Notes under the pieces: generated by a model
The model's input: the letters and a program-made list of their open reading frames with translations, nothing else
Databases searched by the model: none
Told to the model about the DNA's origin: nothing
In this document: piece after piece, positions 26,801 to 31,481 of the stretch
Layout of the letters: each line of letters begins with the position of its first letter
Numbering within the stretch: the stretch's first letter is position 1
Source of the DNA: Pectinophora gossypiella
Lineage: Eukaryota; Arthropoda; Insecta; Lepidoptera; Gelechiidae
Direction of reading: 5' to 3'
DNA: 64,000 bases
Assembly (NCBI RefSeq): GCF_024362695.1
Contig: NC_065405.1
Span: forward strand, 7,138,672-7,202,671
Position numbers and translations under genes: made by a program

Positions 26801-27328
26801 CAGATGAGATATTTGCACAGCTGCCCACCCAATTTGAAATATCATGATGAATGCAGCATAATAAAACATTTGCGCCCATTTGTGAGCCACTGAGCACCCC
26901 AAACATTCTGAGAATATGAATGGGAATGATGCCAAAGTGCATGCACTTCCTGGAAAGTTATGAACAAAGAATAAAAAGGTGTTATAGAATGTATTACTCA
27001 TGGAAAATGGGTTGTTATTACTGTGTTTTATATGGCAATGAAACTTACCAAATAAGTGCCATAATTTTCTTCTGCCATATCTTACACTTACAGAGTTGTC
27101 AGTACGATCTGAATTATATCCTACGAATGGGGTCGATAATGCGTCGACCACTTGCCCTATCAACATTAAATTACCTGCTTGTGAAGCACTAAATTCTAAG
27201 ACTAAATGAAAAAACACCAAAAAATATGTAAACCACAGACTAGCACACACATCGTTTAATATATGACCAATTCCGTAGCCAAGTTGTAATTTTAAGCTAG
27301 TAGATATATCCACAAATTCATTATCCAT
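5810..27328 (-). CDS. MFSD12: MFSD12-like major facilitator transporter, split by a retroelement dimer
   Basis: Eight coding exons on the minus strand: 27049-27328, 26742-26949, 26344-26428, 25662-25850, 24863-25160, 24637-24787, 6937-7061 and 5810-5862. Phases agree throughout and give 462 residues (human MFSD12 is 480). MFSD12 is a multi-pass transporter of lysosomes and melanosomes needed for cystine import. Landmarks are [20 protein letters not shown] near the start, [18 protein letters not shown] (MFS loop), [20 protein letters not shown] across an exon junction, and [12 protein letters not shown] late in the protein. The intron between exons 6 and 7 runs from 7062 to 24636; without the 16,965-bp retroelement and its duplicated 5 bp it would be about 605 bp. 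The third intron has a weak donor (GAG|GTATAG). The first intron is 99 bp, a multiple of three without stop codons. Nothing in the exons is broken, so the gene is probably functional if the large intron splices. Confidence 0.9.
6141..6693 (+). mobile_element. 5'-truncated jockey-like non-LTR retrotransposon
   Basis: The insert carries the last part of a reverse-transcriptase ORF (about 140 codons, stop at 6574) with the jockey-type C-terminal motifs [27 protein letters not shown] and [12 protein letters not shown], then a short 3' region and a poly(A) run. The direct repeat AAAATAACA at 6132-6140 and 6690-6698 fits a target duplication, though its A residues blur into the tail. The catalytic RT half is missing, so the copy is dead. 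It sits in the last intron of MFSD12, in the antisense orientation. Confidence 0.8.
6742..6914. mobile_element. piggyBac-type MITE with TTAA ends
   Basis: TTAA occurs at 6742-6745 and 6911-6914. Immediately inside are inverted repeats: CACATTCACTGTGTA on the left and CATGTTCACTGTGTA read from the right, 13 of 15 identical. A TTAA target duplication is the hallmark of the piggyBac superfamily. At 173 bp it has no coding capacity. Confidence 0.6.
7311..7557 (+). repeat. LTR 1 of the BEL/Pao dimer
   Basis: This 247-bp long terminal repeat starts TGTACGGTTTGC and ends GAGACTGTACA. It is preceded by the target duplication GTTAT and appears identical to the LTRs at 15670 and 24029. It would carry the promoter for the first body, but no clear TATA box was fixed. 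Confidence 0.92.
7564..7576 (+). promoter_or_regulatory. putative tRNA primer-binding site
   Basis: TGGTCCTTCGAGC lies six bases after the LTR end. A TGG start pairs with the CCA end of a tRNA, as expected for the minus-strand primer. I could not assign the tRNA species. The same site recurs at 15923-15935 in the second body. Confidence 0.6.
7731..8062 (+). repeat. ATCAAG array in the retroelement leader
   Basis: By eye count, 15 copies of ATCAAG lie between 7731 and 8062, all in the same orientation and ending 18 bases before the start codon. Part of the region is a 27-bp tandem repeat (AGCATCAAGGCTTATCAAGC and onward, 7830-7890). Chance would give about 0.1 copy in this length. The leader is untranslated. 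The identical array recurs at 16090-16421. Confidence 0.85.
8080..15561 (+). CDS. BEL/Pao Gag-Pol-Env polyprotein, copy 1
   Basis: One uninterrupted frame of 2493 residues. I chose the ATG at 8080 for its caccATGGa context; the frame is open further upstream but without an ATG. Domains in order: DUF1759 Gag-like region (about 235-400); Cys/His cluster beginning CPVC (460-527); DUF1758 aspartic protease with ALIDQGSQ near 582; Pao-type reverse transcriptase (840-1010) with catalytic Asp903 and YMDD at 979-982; RNase H (1140-1275); integrase zinc-binding region (1463-1505) and core with Asp1534, Asp1600 and Glu1655; DUF5641 (1770-1820). The frame then continues into an envelope part: a hydrophobic leader (1862-1884), a furin-type site RRLKR ending at 1986, a hydrophobic stretch after it, a long heptad region, and a membrane anchor (about 2404-2423). 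The envelope resembles insect-retrovirus and baculovirus F fusion proteins (family knowledge). No disabling change was seen. Confidence 0.93.
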   Translation: MENILENQAILEDGIKKVLINFKKDGASRKTPENIKRRLTTLDLYWEDYISNHGKLKELLPQDHEYFSGRYYENAKSAYLETREFIEKSSVTINPVTVVDKDNNPVDDFQESVSQQGASTSKDNEFVRENKINTGSSSKLDDMIKKQLSNFKAFARTVVNINIENMNEKWEFVDSLHTLQSRWQAIDALHWELDSELQGSNQQYESRFTEHEAKYLAVKKAINTKLWSVSHREKSTPQLDIPVFIGNYQQWVSFKDLFCEAIHNNPSLSNAQKLQYLKSKLRGEPERLIQHLPISSDNYVGAWEILNNRYENKKRIFNSHIGALMNLPVMPQATVQNLKRLHDVTTECLNAIKNIGVNIDTWDPILVYILAQKLDTDTNNDYNDSLKDSKQLPNLKEFLEFLEKRFTSMESARRKQEQKSNTNSTITSDKQEKQYHYKRYFSSNKATSQSSRFNKNNKLKCPVCNMEHGIYYCKQFLEMSPTQKRQIISKFNICCNCLFSHNGKLCTSNRRCRECNGCHNTILHEACKNNTTPTHAESSHRGERASGISHVAQQGNTPETLLSTALVNVTGASGESYTLRALIDQGSQVSLITGHAAQLLRLPRRKCKGIITGVGAKDNTCTGMLTISCNSLTEEFIFNADVYIMKSLTRNLPSKSFEKPSWDFLENIQLADPDFNLSKQIDILFGADVYSHIIQGGICNVGNMTPVAQQTRLGWILCGKVQTLQCNVVLNNIEELHRFWEIEDIQEDTSFSTEESQCVEFYKTTTTRSEDGKYQVRLPLKSNIDQLGQSKHKAIAQFHQLERKFSKNKTLEQEYKLFIHEYQNLYHMRLADGNTKLDYYLPHHCVLREQSTTTSHRVVFNASQTTTSGQSLNDCMCKGPNLQKDLLTLILGWRQYKVAFTADIEKMFRQIWIHKADQGLQKIVWRDSPRDLLREYQLTTVTYGTKAAPFLAMMTLRQLAADEKVHYPEASQVVENCFYMDDLLHGTHSLETALQLKQDLMELMKSGGFHLRKWNSNYQELKQEGDKQGQNNYNFKQAESTKTLGLIWNPDQDIFIFQSKIPNENGENTKRTLLSDISKLFDPLGWLTPLSTKMKLLFQQVWETNMAWDDKLPDHINTEWQEIKQDIENINNIQIPRWLGTDVTCRVELHGFCDASQKAYACSIYSKIVTSNQVKIVLVVGKSRLVPINKEITLPRLELSGALLLSKLMMKVLQALSSLQDIKIYGWIDSTAVLGWLQGNPNRWKPFVSNRVHKITEVMPPDCWRYVKSADNPADCASRGLTATRLQQHSLWWQGPAWLSTYNSRKQEEPTVYTTREDEKQAQQVNVVTQGTASQENLVNELINKYSSYNKVVRVLSWVRRFSTKKQDRQHTTWLTLSEIREATSILVKQVQEQIFHDEIGNLKDKKVISGKSKLLSLNPFLDDHGILRVGGRLQNARISPAMKNPIILPQNHRLTELIINHAHKLTFHGGARVTLALTRQKYWILSGNRTTKKYLHRCVTCKKQKPNKQVQLMADLPGSRVNPSRPFMHTGVDFTGHILLKANKGRGIKTTKGYVAVFVCMVTKAVHLELVSDLTTSAFIAALRRMSARRGTPRHIYCDNGRNFVGTSRVLQQEYQELMQTFSDNDELQKVLTEMEIKFHFNAPSWPSAGGLWEAAVKSFKFHLKRVIGEQRLTYEEYSTLLTQIEACLNSRPLCALSEDPDDLAFLTPSHFLTGGPTLTLVETERDLRTRWQLTQKILQDIWKRWRAEYLSQLTARSKWKRPQENIKLNDVVLVHEDNLPPGKWIMGRVVQLHPGKDGYTRVITLKTKGGFMKRPVIKLSVLTEHDDNQASNLPVQQAYYGKHAEQEGKPQRTSNAKGKKFCLTSILTAFMLFMIVISEVESKVNVTKFRENQSMYFDKVSNMLLIKDEWKLVVYYQMDPYWQGNKALETYVNTMENACTTIREQAHCKAILLQLRHGYDELEHYNQLLLSQQGEQRVRRRLKRGLINGVGYLANTLFGVLDEKFAEQYQKDIALLRQNQNHIASLWKNQTLIVESENNLLKRTERVMNEQHKLIHRHMNTLENSVQELKNVERTNNVLNDFALGAIIASNVLHNLKGLQDTLLDTITDIYQGRFNLHLLTPEQLINELSTISSKLTKDVTLPVDNIHSDLRKLYSLMKIKARMLQDYLLFEIRIPLVSRETFEILKLVPIPKLQGENIISLIPVSDYIAMNLKKDTFIPMSEIDVRACIVQLEVYYCHSQKPEFHMKIDKNLCEMQKQDCKTTTSTCNNKWLDSYSINMYMYFCCEPCQVRTMCEDQVTTQQLTGAGLISVGHGCIIKTDEFMIYPHKPHTSEIRISPNLYTPTISPINNLINLTIPHLSLPNASYSELEQEASDIGNKIKTLKTSEPVLSDGVTYHDVHHYAMIYVIFGIIALAAIIFLTRRIRSQHGATTASASGLPAAPPAPEPAPTAAARAAGSARRTSSVRRKYDTKSTSPVLRKFNDSFNEHPV
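15562..15669 (+). other. 3' non-coding end of retroelement body 1
   Basis: The 108 bp between the polyprotein stop and the middle LTR contain no coding sequence. A polypurine tract would be expected at the LTR edge, but only CCCGGGAATA is present, so the plus-strand primer is unclear. The same segment follows copy 2 at 23921-24028. Confidence 0.6.
15670..15916 (+). repeat. LTR 2 (shared middle LTR) of the BEL/Pao dimer
   Basis: This 247-bp LTR appears identical to LTRs 1 and 3. It serves as both the 3' LTR of the first body and the 5' LTR of the second. No host sequence or target duplication flanks it, showing that the second body is not an independent insertion. Confidence 0.92.
16090..16421 (+). 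repeat. ATCAAG array, second body
   Basis: This is an exact positional repeat (plus 8359) of the array at 7731-8062, again ending 18 bases before the polyprotein start. Confidence 0.85.
16439..23920 (+). CDS. BEL/Pao Gag-Pol-Env polyprotein, copy 2
   Basis: This is a second intact 2493-residue frame, 8359 bp downstream of copy 1, with the same ATG context and identical predicted protein: Gag-like, Cys cluster, protease, reverse transcriptase with YMDD, RNase H, integrase, DUF5641 and envelope with a furin-type site and C-terminal membrane anchor. No difference from copy 1 was found. Identity of two 7.5-kb frames means a very recent duplication or an assembly duplication. Confidence 0.93.
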   Translation: MENILENQAILEDGIKKVLINFKKDGASRKTPENIKRRLTTLDLYWEDYISNHGKLKELLPQDHEYFSGRYYENAKSAYLETREFIEKSSVTINPVTVVDKDNNPVDDFQESVSQQGASTSKDNEFVRENKINTGSSSKLDDMIKKQLSNFKAFARTVVNINIENMNEKWEFVDSLHTLQSRWQAIDALHWELDSELQGSNQQYESRFTEHEAKYLAVKKAINTKLWSVSHREKSTPQLDIPVFIGNYQQWVSFKDLFCEAIHNNPSLSNAQKLQYLKSKLRGEPERLIQHLPISSDNYVGAWEILNNRYENKKRIFNSHIGALMNLPVMPQATVQNLKRLHDVTTECLNAIKNIGVNIDTWDPILVYILAQKLDTDTNNDYNDSLKDSKQLPNLKEFLEFLEKRFTSMESARRKQEQKSNTNSTITSDKQEKQYHYKRYFSSNKATSQSSRFNKNNKLKCPVCNMEHGIYYCKQFLEMSPTQKRQIISKFNICCNCLFSHNGKLCTSNRRCRECNGCHNTILHEACKNNTTPTHAESSHRGERASGISHVAQQGNTPETLLSTALVNVTGASGESYTLRALIDQGSQVSLITGHAAQLLRLPRRKCKGIITGVGAKDNTCTGMLTISCNSLTEEFIFNADVYIMKSLTRNLPSKSFEKPSWDFLENIQLADPDFNLSKQIDILFGADVYSHIIQGGICNVGNMTPVAQQTRLGWILCGKVQTLQCNVVLNNIEELHRFWEIEDIQEDTSFSTEESQCVEFYKTTTTRSEDGKYQVRLPLKSNIDQLGQSKHKAIAQFHQLERKFSKNKTLEQEYKLFIHEYQNLYHMRLADGNTKLDYYLPHHCVLREQSTTTSHRVVFNASQTTTSGQSLNDCMCKGPNLQKDLLTLILGWRQYKVAFTADIEKMFRQIWIHKADQGLQKIVWRDSPRDLLREYQLTTVTYGTKAAPFLAMMTLRQLAADEKVHYPEASQVVENCFYMDDLLHGTHSLETALQLKQDLMELMKSGGFHLRKWNSNYQELKQEGDKQGQNNYNFKQAESTKTLGLIWNPDQDIFIFQSKIPNENGENTKRTLLSDISKLFDPLGWLTPLSTKMKLLFQQVWETNMAWDDKLPDHINTEWQEIKQDIENINNIQIPRWLGTDVTCRVELHGFCDASQKAYACSIYSKIVTSNQVKIVLVVGKSRLVPINKEITLPRLELSGALLLSKLMMKVLQALSSLQDIKIYGWIDSTAVLGWLQGNPNRWKPFVSNRVHKITEVMPPDCWRYVKSADNPADCASRGLTATRLQQHSLWWQGPAWLSTYNSRKQEEPTVYTTREDEKQAQQVNVVTQGTASQENLVNELINKYSSYNKVVRVLSWVRRFSTKKQDRQHTTWLTLSEIREATSILVKQVQEQIFHDEIGNLKDKKVISGKSKLLSLNPFLDDHGILRVGGRLQNARISPAMKNPIILPQNHRLTELIINHAHKLTFHGGARVTLALTRQKYWILSGNRTTKKYLHRCVTCKKQKPNKQVQLMADLPGSRVNPSRPFMHTGVDFTGHILLKANKGRGIKTTKGYVAVFVCMVTKAVHLELVSDLTTSAFIAALRRMSARRGTPRHIYCDNGRNFVGTSRVLQQEYQELMQTFSDNDELQKVLTEMEIKFHFNAPSWPSAGGLWEAAVKSFKFHLKRVIGEQRLTYEEYSTLLTQIEACLNSRPLCALSEDPDDLAFLTPSHFLTGGPTLTLVETERDLRTRWQLTQKILQDIWKRWRAEYLSQLTARSKWKRPQENIKLNDVVLVHEDNLPPGKWIMGRVVQLHPGKDGYTRVITLKTKGGFMKRPVIKLSVLTEHDDNQASNLPVQQAYYGKHAEQEGKPQRTSNAKGKKFCLTSILTAFMLFMIVISEVESKVNVTKFRENQSMYFDKVSNMLLIKDEWKLVVYYQMDPYWQGNKALETYVNTMENACTTIREQAHCKAILLQLRHGYDELEHYNQLLLSQQGEQRVRRRLKRGLINGVGYLANTLFGVLDEKFAEQYQKDIALLRQNQNHIASLWKNQTLIVESENNLLKRTERVMNEQHKLIHRHMNTLENSVQELKNVERTNNVLNDFALGAIIASNVLHNLKGLQDTLLDTITDIYQGRFNLHLLTPEQLINELSTISSKLTKDVTLPVDNIHSDLRKLYSLMKIKARMLQDYLLFEIRIPLVSRETFEILKLVPIPKLQGENIISLIPVSDYIAMNLKKDTFIPMSEIDVRACIVQLEVYYCHSQKPEFHMKIDKNLCEMQKQDCKTTTSTCNNKWLDSYSINMYMYFCCEPCQVRTMCEDQVTTQQLTGAGLISVGHGCIIKTDEFMIYPHKPHTSEIRISPNLYTPTISPINNLINLTIPHLSLPNASYSELEQEASDIGNKIKTLKTSEPVLSDGVTYHDVHHYAMIYVIFGIIALAAIIFLTRRIRSQHGATTASASGLPAAPPAPEPAPTAAARAAGSARRTSSVRRKYDTKSTSPVLRKFNDSFNEHPV
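24029..24275 (+). repeat. LTR 3 of the BEL/Pao dimer
   Basis: This 247-bp LTR appears identical to the other two. It is followed directly by the target duplication GTTAT (24276-24280) and then MFSD12 intron sequence. An open frame starting inside it and running to 24463 is only LTR read-through. Confidence 0.92.
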
Positions 27329-28126
27329 TTTAATTTACCTGAAGTTTGTCAACATAAAACTTACAAAACAAAAAGTTATGACAAACCGATAAGAATGTAA
27401 CTTGCTATGAATACATTGAAGGAACATACAAGAGTCTTTTGGTTCTATTAAAAAGGTGCTACTTGGTTCATAAAAATGTTTTTAATTTCTGCAAAACAAC
27501 CTGTATTATAAATATTACTATTATTTTCCACCCACAAAACGTAACGTAAAGTAAATGAGCGCCGCATGGAATGAATGAACGCAAGAGAGTGACACTGACA
27601 GAATATAAAATATGACCATATGAAAAATATCGTGTATTGACAGTTACTAGACTATACCAACGAGAAGATTTGGTGCGTTTGAATGTCGACTACCAGGGTA
27701 AAGTTTTACTCTACCCGGTATTTTGAAAAAAATCCCATTTTGAAAAAAATTGGGTATATTGCCTAATAGGCATAGGAATGAGCTCCGGGCCGCAGGTTCG
27801 TGTTTGCTGTATGCTCTGTATGGCAGAGAGGGAAATAAATTAATGTGAATTCACCAAAAAAGATTGCCCATTTGTAAATATGATTTTTATAATCGTAATA
27901 ATAAGTATAAATGTCTGTGGTATAATTTTGAAAAGCAAAAAATAAATACTTTCTTTACAGTCCAAAACTCAAAAATACTTGCAGTTTTGAAAAAAACTAA
28001 ACGTCAACAGCCGGGGTTAGGTTATATTATTGTTATCGGAAAAGGATTTTGCTGTTAATAATGTATAAAAGTTATTTTATGCGCAGAAACAAATTATAAA
28101 ACAACTTGTTTTGATAAATTATTAAA
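27329..28126. promoter_or_regulatory. divergent promoter region between MFSD12 and PIG-T
   Basis: The start codons of MFSD12 (minus) and PIG-T (plus) are 798 bp apart and point away from each other. The interval should contain both promoters and 5' untranslated regions. No clear TATA box, initiator or conserved motif could be fixed, and no other exon was seen. Confidence 0.5.
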
Positions 28127-30123
28127 ATGGAGAGGCTACGTCATTTAATTTTCTTTTTTTGTATGACGCTTAAGGCCCTTTGTGTTCATGGTGATGATTT
28201 CAAAGAAGAGATGTTTATCAAGCCTTTACCACCTACTCATCTCTATGTCGACTTTCAGTTTATAACTTCAGTGACCACCGATTCCTATTGTAAGTAGTAA
28301 ATCTATTCAACTTGTATCCCGCAATTTTGGTTTAATTCTCCAGTATTACCTTATAATGTATACTTCTGGTTTTAGTTGAACATTCCCACCTCTCACCACG
28401 ATCATTAGGCGAAATAATATCAAGATTTCAAGTAGAAGAACTGCATCTAACATTAACAGAAGGACAGTGGAGACATCATCAGTGGGGGTATCCAGTATTG
28501 GATGCTGCCCCTGGGGCTGAACTGTATGCTTGGTTCTCACCAGAGGTCACTAATATAGACACCCAGTGGAGGAAATTAAGTGCTACGCTTTCTGGACTTT
28601 TTTGTGCCTCATTAAACTTTATAGACAATTTCAACACAGTCACCCCCCAGATGGCCCTCTGGCCAACAGGAGCATTTAAAAATAGTGAGAATGTAACTGC
28701 TCAGCTGAGATATGCATCATTACCAAGAGAGATTGTCTGCACAGAGAACTTAACACCGTGGAAGAAACTCCTCCCATGTGAGTCAAGCAGAGGGTTCTCA
28801 GCATTGCTGAACTCTAGAATGATACACAATACAAACTATCATTCCATTGGAGTGCATGTACGGAAGAAGTGTATGTCAAAGCAATGTACTGAAACTGAAC
28901 TGGAAATAAAGCAAACTGTGGCACTTGTTTATGATTATAAAATAATTAATAGCTATGACTGGTCATTCAGGAAGCTATTTGGTCAAGGTTTACCAGGAGC
29001 TTGCCCTTTGTCATCTGCTAGTAGAATATATGTTGAAATCTCATCAAATGACACACAGCCTTTTAAATTGGTTCCACCTCCAGAGAGAATTCTTACTTCT
29101 AAAAGAGGCTATGGTGATATTCAACTGGCTGTATATGATGTTGAGCCTGATGGCCAAATGATAAATATCGGAGCAAAACATGAAAGCAAGAACAAAGTAG
29201 CTGTCACCATCCCTCCACCACTGCATTTCAATCGCTATGTCCTAGGTTATGGGAAAGAGTTTGGTGGCATTGTTACAGAGCTGATAAATAACTGTTTTAC
29301 TTCTATAAATGTTGTTGTACTAGAGAATGCCCCATGGTGGTTGCCAATTCAACTGAGCTCTCTAAGAATAAATGGGGAAGCAGAGAGTAAAATTGTATTG
29401 TCACAGTATTACTCTCCGGGCCGTAGCAGACAGAAGCCATATCACTTGGAGTTACTCTTGAAATTGCCACCCAGGTCCACTACTACAATAACAATTGATT
29501 TTGAATTTGTATTTTTAAAATGGCAAGAGTATCCCCCTGATGCCAATCATGGATTTTACATTGGGTCTGCATTAATTGCTGCTAACTTGCCAACTGGAAA
29601 AAATCTTACTAGTTTGCCAATTACTGGCAGCACATTTGATTCTGTCATAAATGCTTCTCAATTATGTAAGTATCATTTATTCACCATGTTCTCAGTCCTT
29701 TAGTCTTAAATAGCTTTTTAGATAAAATACAATAACTTTTTAGATACAACAGTGGTTATAAACATTTTCTTATATCTAGTGAGGTTCTGATGAGGTATCA
29801 TTGATATTATTAGCTATCTATTAGGGTGATTTAATTATCAGAATAGATGTTGTGTAAGCCCTTAGACATATTGTTGTTAATAACATTTATTTATCTTTTT
29901 AGGGTATCCAGTTCTGTTCAGATCTAATGGTGCTATGGTGTCTCTACCAACTCCAGACTTCAGCATGCCCTACAATGTGATTTGTCTCGCCTGCACTGTA
30001 GTTGCATTGGCATTCGGCCCTCTCCACAACATCTGCACTAAGGAACTAGTGCTGAAACCAGCAGGCACACCAGTATCCTTAACACAAAAGATATTGAATT
30101 TATTTAAAAGGAAGAAGGACTAA
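28127..30123 (+). CDS. PIGT: GPI transamidase component PIG-T
   Basis: Three coding exons (28127-28289, 28376-29665, 29903-30123) encode 557 residues (human PIG-T is 578). PIG-T is a subunit of the GPI transamidase in the endoplasmic reticulum; it stabilises the complex and is disulfide-linked to the catalytic PIG-K. The N-terminus has a hydrophobic signal peptide (about residues 1-22, LIFFFCMTLKALCVHG). Family blocks include LISRF-like ISRFQVEELHLTLTEGQW, GAELYAWF, SGLFCASLNFID, and near the end LPTPDFSMPYNVICLACTVV, where the single C-terminal membrane segment begins. The protein ends in a Lys/Arg-rich tail (FKRKKD). All junctions are GT-AG and in phase. It is transcribed divergently from MFSD12. 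No damage was seen. Confidence 0.95.
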
Positions 30124-31481
30124 TTTATTTGTCTACCCTGCATTATTTTTGTTACCAAAAATGAGAACAAATTGCTGACTGAATAAATTATAATTTTGTT
30201 GTTACAACAATAAAAAGTATTAGTATTTAAATCTACATTCTTTAACTTTCTATTGTCTTTAAAAATAGGTACAATCATAGAATGAATACCGCCACTGTGC
30301 TTTCCAAGCGCCATTATTAAAGTTCAGCTTTTGACCCTGAAACCCGTAAACGCATAAATGAGGTGAGTTACACTACACTTTTTTACATTGATTATTGCAT
30401 TGATGTATAATAATATGTTACTATATTGCACGGTAGTAACATTATGAAATCAGGCAAACACGTAGCGGGTGCGACGCGATTATTTTATCCAATAGAGGTA
30501 ACGCGTAGCCAATAGAGTTGGTTCATTTATACCAACGCGCGCGATATGTGTGCTGCATACTACAGGAGCAGACCGGCAGACCTTGTTAACGTTACCAAGT
30601 ATCATGAATTCATGGATGAAAAGTAACGGCGTGGGTATCGTTATTTTTTTATCTGTAGTACCTTAGTAATTTCCAAAATCAGTTACTTTTTACTTAATGT
30701 GAAAACACGAAATGGAAGAACTATGGAATAGCAGACTGTGACTTCATAGAAAAACGTGATAAAATCTTGGACTTATTACGTTTTTCTTGAAGTTATATAT
30801 AATAAAGAAAATGTTTTTCGTTACTTTTAAATTTGTCTTTATTTCGTCATCAGAATTATATAAAATTCATTTTGAACTTAGTAGATACACGACGAATGGG
30901 TTCTACACGTCCTATGTAATGGAGTAATGAAGGCGATTACTCCACCGACAAGAGCACAGCTCTTAAATAAAAAGAGAGAGAGAGAGATACACGACCCATT
31001 TGAAGCCCTGTACGAAACCCAATAGATTTTTGTGAAATGCCATAAGCAAATTGCAATTGACACGATTAGGTATTTGCAAATAACATTTTATACTTATTTT
31101 ATTGTTAGTTAGCCTGGTTATAGCTTACGTTTTAGAAATAAACATAATACAAGGCGTCGCTGCGGTGGGTTACGGTGGGGTTGCTCTACTATAGCGTGAC
31201 CTTAGGTAGAAGATTATTACAAACTTCTTCGCATATTATTTACTTATTTGGACTTCATAGCATAACTTTGTGGCTTTTTCACTGTCATTAATTATTTTGA
31301 TTTTGAAGCATTGTTTTATGTTTACCTATTTATTATGCTTTAAAAGCATTTTTGCTGAGTTATATTTACGGGTTTTTGTTATTAATGTTTAGCGTTTGAT
31401 ATTTATTTTTATTATTTATTTTGTTAATGTTATTTGTTTATTGAGTATATTTTTATAATTTTGTATAATAGGTACTTAAAC
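30124..31481. other. intergenic between PIG-T and the ERICH6-like array
   Basis: No supported gene. The segment holds the PIG-T 3' end, two CCAAT boxes about 25 bp apart near 30489 and 30510, and a small TSD-bounded insert at 30894-30984. A short coding-like run ending in a donor-like GAG|GTGAGT at 30361-30365 could not be tied to other exons. Confidence 0.45.
30894..30984 (+). mobile_element. short retroposon tail with GA repeat and 11-bp target duplication
   Basis: AGATACACGAC occurs at 30883-30893 and 30985-30995. The 91 bp between them end in AAATAAAAAGAGAGAGAG, a simple-sequence 3' tail. This fits a severely 5'-truncated non-LTR element or SINE end. The GA run overlaps the start of the second duplication, so the right edge is uncertain by a few bases. 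Confidence 0.65.

Noticed and set aside
30300..30365. Short coding-like segment ending in GAG|GTGAGT
   Set aside because: The possible start codon nearby is in a different frame and no partner exon was found.
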